64,000 nt of DNA, from assembly GCF_022669055.1 (NCBI RefSeq), contig NZ_JAJMLW010000001.1:930001-994000 (forward strand), in the 5' to 3' direction. Positions 46,300-55,202 of the stretch are shown piece after piece (within the stretch, counting starts at the first letter, position 1; every line of letters starts with the position of its first letter). The notes under the pieces were generated by a model, which saw only the letters and a list, made by a program, of their open reading frames with translations, had not been told where the DNA came from and searched no databases. The position numbers and the translations under genes are program-made. This stretch comes from Adlercreutzia faecimuris (GTDB taxonomy: Bacteria > Actinomycetota > Coriobacteriia > Coriobacteriales > Eggerthellaceae).

Positions 46300-47157
46300 C
46301 TAGGCGCCCTCGAAGCCGACGAGCAGGCCGCCGCGCTCGGCGTAGAAGCCGCAGAGCGCCCCGGCGGGGTAGACGGCGATGTCGGCGGCGGGGTAGGCGT
46401 CGGCGATCAGGTTGGCCAGGCGCTCGGCCAGAGGCTCGTCCAACACGTGGGATAGGCGCACCTTGCCGCCCGCGAAGCCGCCGCGCGCCAGCTCGCCCAT
46501 GAGCGCGGCGAGGGTCTTCCGCTCGCCGCGGCACTTCGCGAAGGGCTCGATCTCGCCCGAGTCCGAGGCGCGGGCCGCCAGGCGCACCCCCAGCATCCCC
46601 GCCAGCTTGGCCACCGCCGGGCTCACCCGCCCGTTGTTCGCCAGGTTGGTGAGCGATTGGAGGGCGAACATGAGGTGCGTGCGCTGGCGGTAGGCGTCGA
46701 TGGCGGCCGCCGTCTCCTCGAAGGAGGGGGCCGGCTCGGCGCGCAGCAGCTCGGCCAGCCGCTCCACGATGAGGCGCATCTCCGGCCCGGTCGACAGCGA
46801 GTCGACCAGGTGCACCCGGCGTCCGGGGTGGGCCGCCTCGTAGGCGTCGCGCGCCATGCACGCCGACTCGTAGCTGGCCGACAGGGTGGAGGTCATGGTC
46901 ACGCCGAACACCTCGTCGCCATCCTGGAAGGCGGCCTCCCACTCGCCGACCGAGGGGCACGCCGTGCTCGAGCGCCCCTGGTAGGAGGCCAGGTAGTCGG
47001 CCATGGCGGCCACGTCGGCCGTGCCGTCGTCGACGAAGTGGCGGTTCCCCGCGACGATCTTGAGCGGGGCGAAGCCGAAGGGGATGCCCTCGGCCCCGGG
47101 GATGGACGCCAGGTCGGCCAGGTCGGCGGACGAGTCGGCGATGATGACGCGCTTCAT
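46300..47157 (-). CDS. DegV family fatty-acid-binding protein
   Basis: 285 residues of the DegV fold: IIADSSADL at the start, the lipid-binding loop MTSTLSASYESACMA near residue 88, and a DSLSTGPEMRLIV block. In Gram-positive bacteria such proteins (FakB) present fatty acids to the kinase FakA; no FakA gene is in the window. Divergent from the DUF1836 regulator with about 140 bases between the starts. Confidence 0.92.
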   Translation of the reverse strand: MKRVIIADSSADLADLASIPGAEGIPFGFAPLKIVAGNRHFVDDGTADVAAMADYLASYQGRSSTACPSVGEWEAAFQDGDEVFGVTMTSTLSASYESACMARDAYEAAHPGRRVHLVDSLSTGPEMRLIVERLAELLRAEPAPSFEETAAAIDAYRQRTHLMFALQSLTNLANNGRVSPAVAKLAGMLGVRLAARASDSGEIEPFAKCRGERKTLAALMGELARGGFAGGKVRLSHVLDEPLAERLANLIADAYPAADIAVYPAGALCGFYAERGGLLVGFEGA

Positions 47158-47202
47158 GGGTGCTCCTGTCGTTGGTGCAGCGGTTTTCTATAGCCACTCT
47201 AT

Positions 47203-47220
47203 CAGGTATTGAAAAACCTG
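47203..47220. promoter_or_regulatory. Possible operator between degV and the DUF1836 gene
   Basis: A short dyad CAGGT-N8-ACCTG sits centrally in the divergent promoter region, and a related half-site (catcaggttt) follows at about 47240. It could be the binding site of the DUF1836 protein. Confidence 0.4.
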
Positions 47221-47298
47221 TATACCATTATGAGGAACTTCATCAGGTTTCCGAGAGCCGGTTGCGCGGGCGGCGGCGGGGCGATAGAATCCAGTCCC

Positions 47299-47943
47299 AT
47301 GACCAGATCGATCGACAATTCCGCCGTCGCCCCGCGGCGCCCCGCGGGCCCCGCGGGCCCCGCCGCCTCGCCGCGCGCCGTCCGCCCGGCCGCCCCCGGC
47401 ATCGCCGCCGCCGTGCCCGCGCCGGAGGACTTCCGCCTGCCGCGCTTCCGCGACATCCCCGACGTGGGGCTCTACCTCGAGCAGGTGGTCGCCTACGTGA
47501 ACGGGGCGCTCGCGCCGCTCGCCGTTCCGCCGCTCACGCCGTCGATGGTCAGCAACTACGTGAAGCAGGGCATCGTGCCCGGCCCCGTCAAGAAGCGCTA
47601 CGGCGCCGAGCAGCTGGCCTACCTCGTGTTCGTCGCCTGCGCCAAGACGGTGCTGTCGATGGAGGACATCGGGCTGTTCTGCGCCATGCAGCGCGTCACC
47701 TACGACACGGCCACGGCCTACGACTACTTCTGCGATCAGCTGGAGGCGGCCATCGCCTTCGTCTTCGGCGAGGCTGACGACATCCCCGAGACGGGCGTCA
47801 CCACCTCCGCCGAGAAGACGATGCTGCGCTACTGCGTCATCGCGCTGGCCAACGTCGTCTACCTCACCGCCGCCTTCGCCGCCGTGCGCGCGGCGGGGGA
47901 GGGTGGGCCGAGGGCGCCTGAGGGGCCGACCGCGGAAATCTAG
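47299..47943 (+). CDS. DUF1836 domain protein, putative regulator
   Basis: 214 residues. The DUF1836 core begins near residue 45 (FRLPRFRDIPDVGLYLEQVV) and contains LTPSMVSNYVKQGIVPGPVKKRYG, a MerR-like DNA-binding helix pattern, then LAYLVFVACAKTVLSMEDI. DUF1836 genes are often next to degV in Firmicutes and Coriobacteriia. No ribosome binding site precedes the ATG at 47299; instead TAGAAT ends 8 bases before it, suggesting a leaderless transcript. The Ala/Pro-rich first 40 residues are poorly conserved. Confidence 0.78.
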   Translation: MTRSIDNSAVAPRRPAGPAGPAASPRAVRPAAPGIAAAVPAPEDFRLPRFRDIPDVGLYLEQVVAYVNGALAPLAVPPLTPSMVSNYVKQGIVPGPVKKRYGAEQLAYLVFVACAKTVLSMEDIGLFCAMQRVTYDTATAYDYFCDQLEAAIAFVFGEADDIPETGVTTSAEKTMLRYCVIALANVVYLTAAFAAVRAAGEGGPRAPEGPTAEI

Positions 47944-47950
47944 GCTCCGG

Positions 47951-48091
47951 CTGCAAATTCGGACGATTCTGCACTCCCATTCGGCGGCCAAGGAGCGATT
48001 TCTCTCGCGGCGAGGCCTTCTCGCGGCCGTTTCGGGCGGCGGAGGGGCATCGGGGCGGTTGCCGAGGGTGCAAAATCGCTCGAATTTGCAG
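47951..48091. repeat. Long-loop inverted repeat, copy 4
   Basis: Arms of 24 bases (47951-47974 and 48068-48091) pair at 21 positions around a 93-base loop. Arm 1 agrees with copy 2 (26342 onward) at 21 of 24 bases. It lies between the DUF1836 gene and lysC. The loop shares a ggcctt-tcgcggcc-ttt pattern with copy 5. Confidence 0.82.
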
Positions 48092-48209
48092 AACGAGGCT
48101 CTTTTTCGTGGTACGCGCCCCCTGCTCCCCGGAATTCGGCCCGCGTGCCGCCGGCGTGCGGCCTCGGCGCGAATGGGCGCGCCCCCGTCCGAGGGCGGCG
48201 CCGTTTTGC

Positions 48210-48215
48210 TATAGT
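48210..48215 (+). promoter_or_regulatory. -10 box of lysC
   Basis: TATAGT lies 64 bases before the lysC ATG, downstream of the inverted repeat. The leader shows no lysine-riboswitch architecture. Confidence 0.45.
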
Positions 48216-48279
48216 GATGCGACGCTGTGCGTTCTCGCCCGGCGCCTCGTATGCGGGCCTCGATTCGGAAAGACGTGCC

Positions 48280-49557
48280 ATGTCACTCATCGTCGCAAAG
48301 TTCGGGGGCACCTCGGTCGCCTCCCCTGAGCGCATCAAGAACGTCGCGAAGCGCCTCGTGCGCATCCGGCAGAACGGCAACCAGGTGGTGGCGGTGGTGT
48401 CGGCCATGGGCAAGACCACCGACGAGCTGGTGGGCCTGGCCGCCGCCCTCAACGACAACCCGCCCTCGCGCGAGATGGACCGGCTGCTGTCCACCGGCGA
48501 GCAGGTGTCCATGACGCTTCTGGCCATGGCCATCGAGGCGCTCGGCTACAAGTCGATGAGCTTCACCGGCCGCCAGGCGGGCATCATGACCGATGGCACC
48601 CACAACAAGGCGCGCATCACCAAGGTGGACAACGAGCGCATCGAGGCGGCGCTCGCCGCCGGGGTCATCCCCGTCATCGCCGGGTTCCAGGGCATCGACG
48701 CCAACGGCGACATCACCACCCTCGGGCGCGGCGGCTCGGACACGACGGCCGTGGCCGTGGCCTGGGGCATCAACGCGGACGTGTGCGAGATCTACTCGGA
48801 CGTGGACGGCGTCTACACCACCGACCCGCGCGTGGCGCCGCGCGCCCGCAAGCTCGACGAGATCTCCTACGACGACATGCTCGAGCTGGCCAGCGCCGGA
48901 TCGGGCGTGCTGCAGAGCCGCGCGGTGGAGTTCGCGCGCAAATGGAACGTGGTCATCCACTCCCGCTCGGCGTTCTCCGAGGCGGAAGGCACCTACATCA
49001 AGGAGGAGACGGACATGGAGGAAGCGGTCATCACGGGCATCGCCCACGATACCTCCGAGGTGAAGGTCACCATCCGCGGCGTGCCGGACAACACCGGCGT
49101 GGCCGCGAAGGTGTTCTCGGCGCTCGCGACCAACGCGGTGAGCGTCGACATGATCATCCAGAACATATCCGAGGACGGCATCACCGACATCAGCTTCACG
49201 TGTCCCGGCGCCGACCTGCCCCGCGCCACCGACACCATGGAGCGCATCCTGCCCGAGATCGACGCCCGCGAGTTCGTCGTGGACGAGGACATCGCCAAGG
49301 TGAGCCTGGTGGGCACGGGCATGAAGTCGTCGCCTGGCGTGGCGGCGCGCGCCTTCCAGACCCTCGGCGAGAACCAGATCAACATCCTGGCCATCTCCAC
49401 GTCGCCCATCCGGCTGTCCGTGGTGGTGGACGCCGCCCAGACCACCCAGGCCGTGCGCTGCCTGCACACCGCCTTCGGCCTGGACTCCGACAGCGTGTTC
49501 GAGGAGACGCAACTGTCTGCCGAGGAGATAGCGGCGAAGATGAAGAAGGGGCGGTAG
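48280..49557 (+). CDS. lysC: Aspartate kinase
   Basis: First step of lysine, threonine, methionine and diaminopimelate synthesis. The 425-residue protein has KFGGTSVA at residues 7-14, LGRGGSDTTAVAVA near residue 150, SDVDGVYTTDPR near residue 173, and two C-terminal ACT domains (VKVTIRGVPDNTGVAAKVF; KVSLVGTGMKSSPGVAARAF) for feedback control. The ATG at 48280 follows a ggaaagac site. asd follows after a nested inverted repeat, so both pathway-entry enzymes are clustered. Confidence 0.97.
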   Translation: MSLIVAKFGGTSVASPERIKNVAKRLVRIRQNGNQVVAVVSAMGKTTDELVGLAAALNDNPPSREMDRLLSTGEQVSMTLLAMAIEALGYKSMSFTGRQAGIMTDGTHNKARITKVDNERIEAALAAGVIPVIAGFQGIDANGDITTLGRGGSDTTAVAVAWGINADVCEIYSDVDGVYTTDPRVAPRARKLDEISYDDMLELASAGSGVLQSRAVEFARKWNVVIHSRSAFSEAEGTYIKEETDMEEAVITGIAHDTSEVKVTIRGVPDNTGVAAKVFSALATNAVSVDMIIQNISEDGITDISFTCPGADLPRATDTMERILPEIDAREFVVDEDIAKVSLVGTGMKSSPGVAARAFQTLGENQINILAISTSPIRLSVVVDAAQTTQAVRCLHTAFGLDSDSVFEETQLSAEEIAAKMKKGR

Positions 49558-49584
49558 GCTGTTCCGCCGTTGCTGACGCAACGA

Positions 49585-49705
49585 CGGGTGCGGGTGCGGG
49601 GCGAGGGTGCCGTGCTCAGACAGTCCTCGCTCGGCGAAACAGCCCACTGGGCTGTTTCGTTCGCTGCGGAACTGCGCGCGGGCCCTCGCCCCGCACCCGC
49701 ACCCG
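49585..49705. repeat. Nested inverted repeat between lysC and asd
   Basis: Perfect 23-base outer arms (49585-49607 and 49683-49705) enclose an inner hairpin with an 11-bp stem and a 3-base loop (49635-49659). The layout is the same as the element after rel, with unrelated sequence. Confidence 0.9.
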
Positions 49706-49769
49706 CACGGCGCGACGCCGATTCCGTCCTGCAAGAAGACATCTGAGAGAGCTGAGAGAGGAAAGAACG

Positions 49770-50819
49770 ATGACCTGGGATAAGACGATGCCGGCTAACC
49801 CGGTGGTGGCCGTGGCGGGGGCCACGGGCGCGGTGGGGCGCGAGTTCCTGCGCGTGCTGCACGACGTGGACTTCCCCGCGAGCGAGGTGCGCGCCCTGGC
49901 GAGCGCGCGCTCGGCCGGCAAGAAGGTGCCCTTCGACGGCTGCGGGCTGGTGCCCGCCGGCGAGCTCACCGTGCAGGAGATGACGCCCGAGTCCTTCGAG
50001 GGCGTCGACATCGCCCTGTTCTCGGCTGGCTCGGGCGTGTCCGAGGCCATGCGCGAGGCCGTCGTGGCCGCCGGCGCCGTGATGATCGACAACTCGAGCG
50101 CCTTCCGCATGGACGAGGACGTGCCGCTGGTAGTGCCCGAGGTGAACCCCGGCGACGTGGCGTGGCACTCCGGCGTCATCGCCAACCCCAACTGCTCCAC
50201 CATCCAGATGGTGGCGTCCCTGAAGCCGCTGCACGACCTGGCGCCCATCACGCGCGTCGTGGTGTCCACCTACCAGGCGGCCTCCGGCGCCGGCGCGCCG
50301 GCCATGGCCGAGCTCTACGACCAGACGCGCGAGTTTTTGGACGGCACGCCCGACGACGAGCTGACCGTGAGCGCTTTCCAGCACCGCATCGCGTTCAACT
50401 GCATCCCGCACATCGACAGGTTCCTCGAGGACGACTCCACCAAGGAGGAGTGGAAGATGGTGGCGGAGACGAAGAAGATCATGGGCGACGACGGCATCCA
50501 GGTGGCCGCCACCTGCGTGCGCGTGCCCGTGCTGCGCTGCCACGGCGAGTCGATCAACGTGGAGTTCGCCGACGAGGTGACCGTGGAGGCCGCCCGCGCG
50601 GCGCTCGAGGCGGCGCCCGGCATCACGGTGATGGACGACCCGGCGGCCAACGTCTACCCGATGCCCGGCATCCTGGCCGGCACCGACGGCGCCTTCGTCG
50701 GCCGCCTGCGCAAGGATCCGACGGTGCCCCACGGCCTGGCCTTCTGGAACGTGGCCGACCAGATCCGCAAGGGCGCGGCGCTCAACGCCGTGCAGATCGC
50801 CCAGCTGCTGCTGCCGTAG
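49770..50819 (+). CDS. asd: Aspartate-semialdehyde dehydrogenase
   Basis: Reduces aspartyl phosphate to aspartate semialdehyde. The 349-residue protein has the NADP-binding start [15 protein letters not shown], the catalytic Cys142 in [10 protein letters not shown], and the later [12 protein letters not shown] block. The ATG at 49770 follows a gagaggaaag site. An intrinsic terminator follows. It works directly after LysC in the same pathway. Confidence 0.97.
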   Translation: MTWDKTMPANPVVAVAGATGAVGREFLRVLHDVDFPASEVRALASARSAGKKVPFDGCGLVPAGELTVQEMTPESFEGVDIALFSAGSGVSEAMREAVVAAGAVMIDNSSAFRMDEDVPLVVPEVNPGDVAWHSGVIANPNCSTIQMVASLKPLHDLAPITRVVVSTYQAASGAGAPAMAELYDQTREFLDGTPDDELTVSAFQHRIAFNCIPHIDRFLEDDSTKEEWKMVAETKKIMGDDGIQVAATCVRVPVLRCHGESINVEFADEVTVEAARAALEAAPGITVMDDPAANVYPMPGILAGTDGAFVGRLRKDPTVPHGLAFWNVADQIRKGAALNAVQIAQLLLP

Positions 50820-50843
50820 CGCGCCAGCCGGCACGCGCGTCGC

Positions 50844-50880
50844 GGGAGGGCGCCCTTCGGGGCGCCCTCCCTTGCTTTTG
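50844..50880 (+). terminator. Intrinsic terminator after asd
   Basis: A gggagggcgccc stem closed by a short ttc loop and followed by cttgcttttg begins 25 bases after the asd stop codon. Confidence 0.85.
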
Positions 50881-50904
50881 CGGGCGCGTTGCAGCGGAAT
50901 CGGG

Positions 50905-51068
50905 GTTTCATATCCATTTCGTTGAGTTTCCCGAGGCTCGGGACGGCCTTGTGGCCGTTTTCGCGGCCTTTTCGCATCCGCGGTTTTCCGCGACCTGGGC
51001 AAATGCTCGCGAGGGTCTCCCGGCGGCGCTCGGCTGCCTCGGGAAACTCGCCAAAATGGATATGAAAC
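50905..51068. repeat. Long-loop inverted repeat, copy 5
   Basis: Arms of 33 bases (50905-50937 and 51036-51068) pair at 30 positions; the three mismatches are clustered at the arm centre. The loop is 98 bases. It lies between the asd terminator and the rubredoxin gene, in a gap of 398 bases that holds no other feature. Confidence 0.88.
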
Positions 51069-51217
51069 GGGCTTTTTCCTACGGCTGGCCCACGAAGCGG
51101 CCGCGCGCGAGCCGGCCGGGGCGGCGGGGCGCTAGGCTGGCGGGTGTCGTGAAGAGCGCCCCGGCGGCGCCGGCGAGGGCCGGCCGCCGGGCGGGGCCGA
51201 GACGTGAGGAGTCTGCC

Positions 51218-51379
51218 ATGAGAAAGTTCCTGTGCCCCTGCGGATACATCTACGACGAGGCCCTGGGCGACCCCGACGGCGGCGTCGAGCCCGGCACCCT
51301 GTGGGAGGACGTGCCCGACGACTGGACGTGCCCGGTGTGCGGCCTGCCGAAGGACGCCTTCGAGGAGATCGTCGACTAG
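51218..51379 (+). CDS. Rubredoxin with a shortened first cysteine motif
   Basis: 53-residue one-iron electron carrier. The second half is typical: [19 protein letters not shown] then CPVCG (Cys38, Cys41). The first iron-binding motif reads LCPCGYIYD (Cys6, Cys8), so the cysteines are separated by one residue instead of the usual two. The reading frame is clean, so this is not a frameshift. A gtgaggag site precedes the ATG. Rubredoxins serve oxidoreductases and oxygen or peroxide detoxification in anaerobes. Confidence 0.92.
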   Translation: MRKFLCPCGYIYDEALGDPDGGVEPGTLWEDVPDDWTCPVCGLPKDAFEEIVD

Positions 51380-51580
51380 CGCGGGCCTCTCTGCCAGCGT
51401 GTCGCGGGCGCCGGCCCCCTTGGGAGCCGGCGCCCTTGCGTTGGGAGGGCGGGGCGCCCGGGGCGGCACCTCGCCCGGGGCGGCGCTCTCGCGTCGGAAG
51501 CGTCTCGCCGGGGGGGTGGGGGTGGCCGGGCGCCGGCCCCCGCCGGGCCGCCCGCGCCGGGCGCGCGGCAAGCGCGCGGG

Positions 51581-51586
51581 TATAAT
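51581..51586 (+). promoter_or_regulatory. -10 box of tlyA, probably leaderless
   Basis: A perfect TATAAT ends 7 bases before the ATG at 51594. The expected transcription start would coincide with the start codon, and no ribosome binding site is seen. Confidence 0.65.
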
Positions 51587-51593
51587 GGCGCCC

Positions 51594-52370
51594 ATGGATA
51601 CCGAGAGACATGGCGGCGCCGCGGCGCCCGCCCCGCGAAAGCCCAAGAAGGTGCGCCTCGACGAGCTGCTGGTGGCCCGCGGCGACTTCGCCGACGCCGG
51701 CGAGGTGCTGCGCGCCGTCGTGGCGCGCGAGGTGCGCGTGGACGACGTCTACGTGACGAGCGCGGCCGTGCGCGTGCGACCCGACGCCGACGTGTTCCTG
51801 CGCGGCCGGCGCGCCTACGTGTCACGCGGGGGCCACAAGCTGCGCGGGGCGCTCGACGCCTTCGGGCAGGACGTGGCGGGGCTGCGCTGCCTGGACATCG
51901 GCTCGTCCACCGGCGGCTTCACCGACTGCCTCCTGCAGGCGGGCGCCGCCGAGGTGGCGGCCCTCGACGTGAACTACGGGCAGCTGGCCTGGAAGCTGCG
52001 CCAGGACCCGCGGGTGCGCGTCTTCGAGCGCACCAACATCCGCGAGGCCGATCCGGCGGCCCTCGGCGCGCCCTTCGACCTCATCGTCATCGACGTGAGC
52101 TTCATCGGCCTGGCGCCGCTCGCGCCGGTGATCGCCGGGCTCTGCGCGCCGGGCACCGTGTTCATCGGCCTGGTGAAGCCCCAGTTCGAGTCGCGCCATG
52201 ACGAGACCGACCGCGGCATCGTGCGCGACGAGGCCGTGCGCGCCCGCACGGTGGCCGAGGTGCGCGCGGCCCTCGAGGCGGCGGGACTCGCCGTGACGGG
52301 CGTCGTCGAGTCGCCCATCCGCGGCGCCGAGGGCAACGTCGAGTACCTGGTGCGCGCCGTCTTCGCGTAG
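51594..52370 (+). CDS. tlyA: TlyA family rRNA 2'-O-methyltransferase
   Basis: 258 residues. The N-terminal S4 RNA-binding domain (RLDELLVARGDF onward) is followed by SRGGHKLRGAL and an FtsJ-like methyltransferase domain with the SAM-binding CLDIGSSTGGFTDCLL and DVSFIGL. Known members methylate 16S and 23S rRNA at the subunit interface and influence capreomycin sensitivity; older annotation calls them hemolysins. The start at 51594 fits homology and the adjacent -10 box; an in-frame ATG at 51585 overlaps that box. Confidence 0.92.
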   Translation: MDTERHGGAAAPAPRKPKKVRLDELLVARGDFADAGEVLRAVVAREVRVDDVYVTSAAVRVRPDADVFLRGRRAYVSRGGHKLRGALDAFGQDVAGLRCLDIGSSTGGFTDCLLQAGAAEVAALDVNYGQLAWKLRQDPRVRVFERTNIREADPAALGAPFDLIVIDVSFIGLAPLAPVIAGLCAPGTVFIGLVKPQFESRHDETDRGIVRDEAVRARTVAEVRAALEAAGLAVTGVVESPIRGAEGNVEYLVRAVFA

Positions 52371-52392
52371 CGCGCGGGGCGCCGGAAGACGA

Positions 52393-52422
52393 CGAGGGGC
52401 GCCCCGGCCGGGGCGCCCCCTC
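52393..52422. terminator. GC palindrome between convergent genes
   Basis: A nearly perfect gaggggcgcc/ggcgcccctc palindrome between the convergent tlyA and UPF0210 genes, without a T run. Likely a shared transcription end. Confidence 0.55.
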
Positions 52423-52455
52423 GCAGCGGGCATCGGGCCCGGCGCGTCGCCGCGC

Positions 52456-53820
52456 CTAGTTCTTGAGGGAGTTGAGCGGGGCGGGCATGCGGCCCCCGCG
52501 GTGGGCGAACACGGTGCCGGCGTGCTGGTTGACGGGCATGACCGGCGCGTAGCCGAGCAGGCCGCCGAAGTCCAGCCGGTCGCCCACCTGCTTGCCGATG
52601 GCGGGGATGATGCGCACGGCGGTGGTCTTGGAGTTGATCATGCCGATGGCGCACTCGTCGGCGATGATGCCGAAGATGGTCTCCACCGAGGTGTCGCCCG
52701 GGATGGCGATCATGTCGAGGCCCACCGAGCAGACGCAGGTCATGGCCTCGAGCTTCTCGAGCGAGAGCGCCCCGTCCTCGGCCGCGCGGATCATGCCGGC
52801 GTCCTCGGACACGGGGATGAAGGCGCCCGACAGGCCGCCGACGGATGACGACGCCATCACGCCGCCCTTCTTCACGGCGTCGTTGAGCATGGCGAGCGCC
52901 GCCGTGGTGCCCGGGCCGCCGCACTCGCCGACGCCGATGGCCTCGATGATCTCGGCGACCGAGTCGCCCTCGGCCGGCGTGGGGGCCAGCGACAGGTCGA
53001 GGATGCCCTTCTGCACGCCCAGGCGGCGGCTCGCCTCGCGGGCCATGAGCTCGCCGGCGCGGGTGATCTTGAAGGCGGTGGCCTTGATGGCCTCGGCCAC
53101 GGTGGTCAGGTCGGCGGAGCGGGGCAGGTCGGCCAGGACGGCGCGCACGACGCCGGGGCCCGACACGCCCACGTTCACCACCTCGTCGGCCTCGCCGGAG
53201 CCGTGGAAGGCGCCGGCCATGAAGGGGTTGTCCTCCACGGCGTTGCAGAACACGACGAGCTTGCCGGCGCCGATGCACTGGGCGTCGGCCGTGGCCTCGG
53301 CGGCCTTCTTGACGATGCCGGCCATCTTGAGCACGGCGTCCATGTTGATGCCGGCGCGGGTGGAGCCCACGTTGACGCTGGCGCAGACGCGCTCGGTGGC
53401 GGCGAGCGCCGCGGGGATGGAGTCCATGAGCTTGTGGTCGGCGGCCGAGGCGCCCTTCTGCACGAGGGCAGAGAACCCGCCGACGAAGTCGACGCCCACC
53501 TCGCGTCCGGCGCGGTCCATGGCGACGGCGACGGGGGAGAGGTCCTGGGCCGTGACGGCGGCGCAGATCTCGGCGATGGGCGTCACTGAGATGCGCTTGT
53601 TGACGATGGGGATGCCGAACTCGCGCTCGAGCTGCTCGGCGGTGGGGACGAGGTGCTCGGCGGCCGTGGTCATGCGGTCGTAGACCTTGGCGGCCAGGCG
53701 GTCGACGTCGGTGTCCACGCAGCCTCGCAGGCTGATGCCCAGCGTGATGGTGCGGATGTCGAGGTTCTGCCGGTTCACCATGGCCAGGGTCTCGGCGATT
53801 TCAGCAGGGGTGATCTGCAT
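52456..53820 (-). CDS. PFL family protein (UPF0210/DUF711)
   Basis: 454 residues, full length for the UPF0210 family, a glycyl-radical-enzyme-like fold of unknown function found in many anaerobes. Characteristic stretches include [18 protein letters not shown] near residue 19, [30 protein letters not shown] near residue 210 and [15 protein letters not shown]. The usual upstream partner, a small ACT-domain protein, is absent here. A TATGCT box on the minus strand (53885-53890) lies about 65 bases upstream. Confidence 0.9.
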   Translation of the reverse strand: MQITPAEIAETLAMVNRQNLDIRTITLGISLRGCVDTDVDRLAAKVYDRMTTAAEHLVPTAEQLEREFGIPIVNKRISVTPIAEICAAVTAQDLSPVAVAMDRAGREVGVDFVGGFSALVQKGASAADHKLMDSIPAALAATERVCASVNVGSTRAGINMDAVLKMAGIVKKAAEATADAQCIGAGKLVVFCNAVEDNPFMAGAFHGSGEADEVVNVGVSGPGVVRAVLADLPRSADLTTVAEAIKATAFKITRAGELMAREASRRLGVQKGILDLSLAPTPAEGDSVAEIIEAIGVGECGGPGTTAALAMLNDAVKKGGVMASSSVGGLSGAFIPVSEDAGMIRAAEDGALSLEKLEAMTCVCSVGLDMIAIPGDTSVETIFGIIADECAIGMINSKTTAVRIIPAIGKQVGDRLDFGGLLGYAPVMPVNQHAGTVFAHRGGRMPAPLNSLKN

Positions 53821-53937
53821 GGGGGCTCCTCATCTTCGGGCGGTCGGTCGGGTCGGTTGGGCGCCCCGGCGGGCGTATCGCCCTAGCATAGCAAACGCCA
53901 TCGGGCCGTTCTGCGCGACGGGGGCGGTTTTCGGCGT

Positions 53938-53968
53938 TATACTTCGATTGTCGTAAAGTATTGCGACA
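53938..53968 (+). promoter_or_regulatory. Promoter and dyad operator before the NrfD-like gene
   Basis: TATACT (53938-53943) is followed at the expected transcription start by TGTCGTAA-N4-TTGCGACA (53949-53968). A matching dyad overlaps the promoter of the radical-SAM gene at 60602. The rest of the 335-base gap to the PFL gene holds no supported gene. Confidence 0.6.
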
Positions 53969-54155
53969 TTGATTCATAGGAGGAAGGCGCGGCGGCGCGA
54001 GCGGGCTCGGGCGCGGCGAGCGGCGAGCGAGTGCGAGCATGGGCGCGCGGCGGCGCGAGCGGGCGCGGGCGCGGCTGCCCGCGCCCCGCGCGTGCCGGCC
54101 GCAAGGCGGGCGGCGTCGGAGGAAGGCGTGCGATCAGGCGACGGAGGGCGACGGC

Positions 54156-55085
54156 GTGTTCAACGCGTTGACGACAGGGTACCTCTTCCTGGGCGGCACG
54201 GGTGCCGGCCTGGCCGCCGTGCTCGCGGCGCTCGAGCTGGCGGGCCCGCGGTGGCGCCGCCCGGGTGCCGCGGCCGGGCGCGTGGCGCGCACGCTCGCGC
54301 TGCCCGGCGAGCTGTTCGCCCGGGCGTGGCCGGCCTGCCTGGTGGTGCTGGGCGCGGCGGTGCTGTGCCTGGTGGCCGACGTGGGCCGCCCCGACCGGCT
54401 GCTCGCCCTGTTCGCCTCGCCGGCCCCCACGCCCATGGCGGTGGGCGCCTGGGCGCTCGCGGCGACGCTGGCCGTGGCCGCGGCGTTCTCGGCCGCGGCG
54501 CTCTTGGACGGGTGGGCGCCCCCGGGCGCGCTCATGCGCGCCGCGGCCGCCCTCGGCCTGGCGACGGGCCTCATCGCGGCCGCCTACACCGGCGTGCTGC
54601 TGAGCTCGCTCGCCTCGGTGACGGCCTACCAGACGCCGCTTCTGCCCGCGGTGTTCACGCTGTCGTCGGCGTCGTGCGGGCTGGCCTGCGTGTTCGCGGC
54701 CCTCGTGTTCGTGGAGTCGCGCCACGCCTACGTGCGGGCGCTCGGCGCGCTCAGCGGCGCCGACACCGTCGTGGTGGCGGCCGAGGCCGCGGCGCTGGCG
54801 GCCTACGTGGCGTGGATGGCGCAGGCGCCGGGCGCCCGGGCCGCCGCCGACGCCCTGCTCGCCGGCGAGATGGCGCCCCTGTTCTGGGGCGGCCTGGTGG
54901 CCGTGGGGCTGGCGGCGCCGCTCGTGCTCGAGCGGTTCCTCACCCACGGCAACGCGCGCACCCAGCTCCTCTGGGCGTCCGGGTGCCTGCTCGCCGGCGG
55001 CCTGGCGCTGCGCCTGTGCGCGGTGGGGCTGGCGGCCTACGACGTGACGCAGATGCCCGAGCTGGCGTTCGGGCTGGTGGGATAG
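54156..55085 (+). CDS. NrfD/PsrC-like membrane protein
   Basis: 309 residues with eight or so hydrophobic helices. The pattern PTPMAVGAWAL, YTGVLLSSLASVTAYQTPLL and FTLSSASCGLAC matches the NrfD/PsrC/DmsC-like quinone-interacting membrane subunits of molybdopterin oxidoreductases. It is unusual in standing without an adjacent catalytic or iron-sulfur subunit. The GTG at 54156 is chosen for its ggaggg site 7 bases upstream and because the hydrophobic region starts just after; a longer frame from 54039 begins with a basic non-conserved stretch. Confidence 0.72.
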   Translation: MFNALTTGYLFLGGTGAGLAAVLAALELAGPRWRRPGAAAGRVARTLALPGELFARAWPACLVVLGAAVLCLVADVGRPDRLLALFASPAPTPMAVGAWALAATLAVAAAFSAAALLDGWAPPGALMRAAAALGLATGLIAAAYTGVLLSSLASVTAYQTPLLPAVFTLSSASCGLACVFAALVFVESRHAYVRALGALSGADTVVVAAEAAALAAYVAWMAQAPGARAAADALLAGEMAPLFWGGLVAVGLAAPLVLERFLTHGNARTQLLWASGCLLAGGLALRLCAVGLAAYDVTQMPELAFGLVG

Positions 55086-55202
55086 GACGCCGCGCCCGAG
55101 CGCGGCGAGTGGGGGCGTCCCGACGGCGGGGCGCCGGCGCGGGCCCCGACGCGGGGCGCGCGGAAGACGGGGCGCCCGCGGGCGCCGGAAGGGAAGGCCA
55201 TC

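Noticed and set aside
48092-48279. Lysine riboswitch or T-box before lysC
   Set aside because: The gap contains an inverted repeat and a -10 box but none of the multi-helix architecture or specific motifs of those elements.
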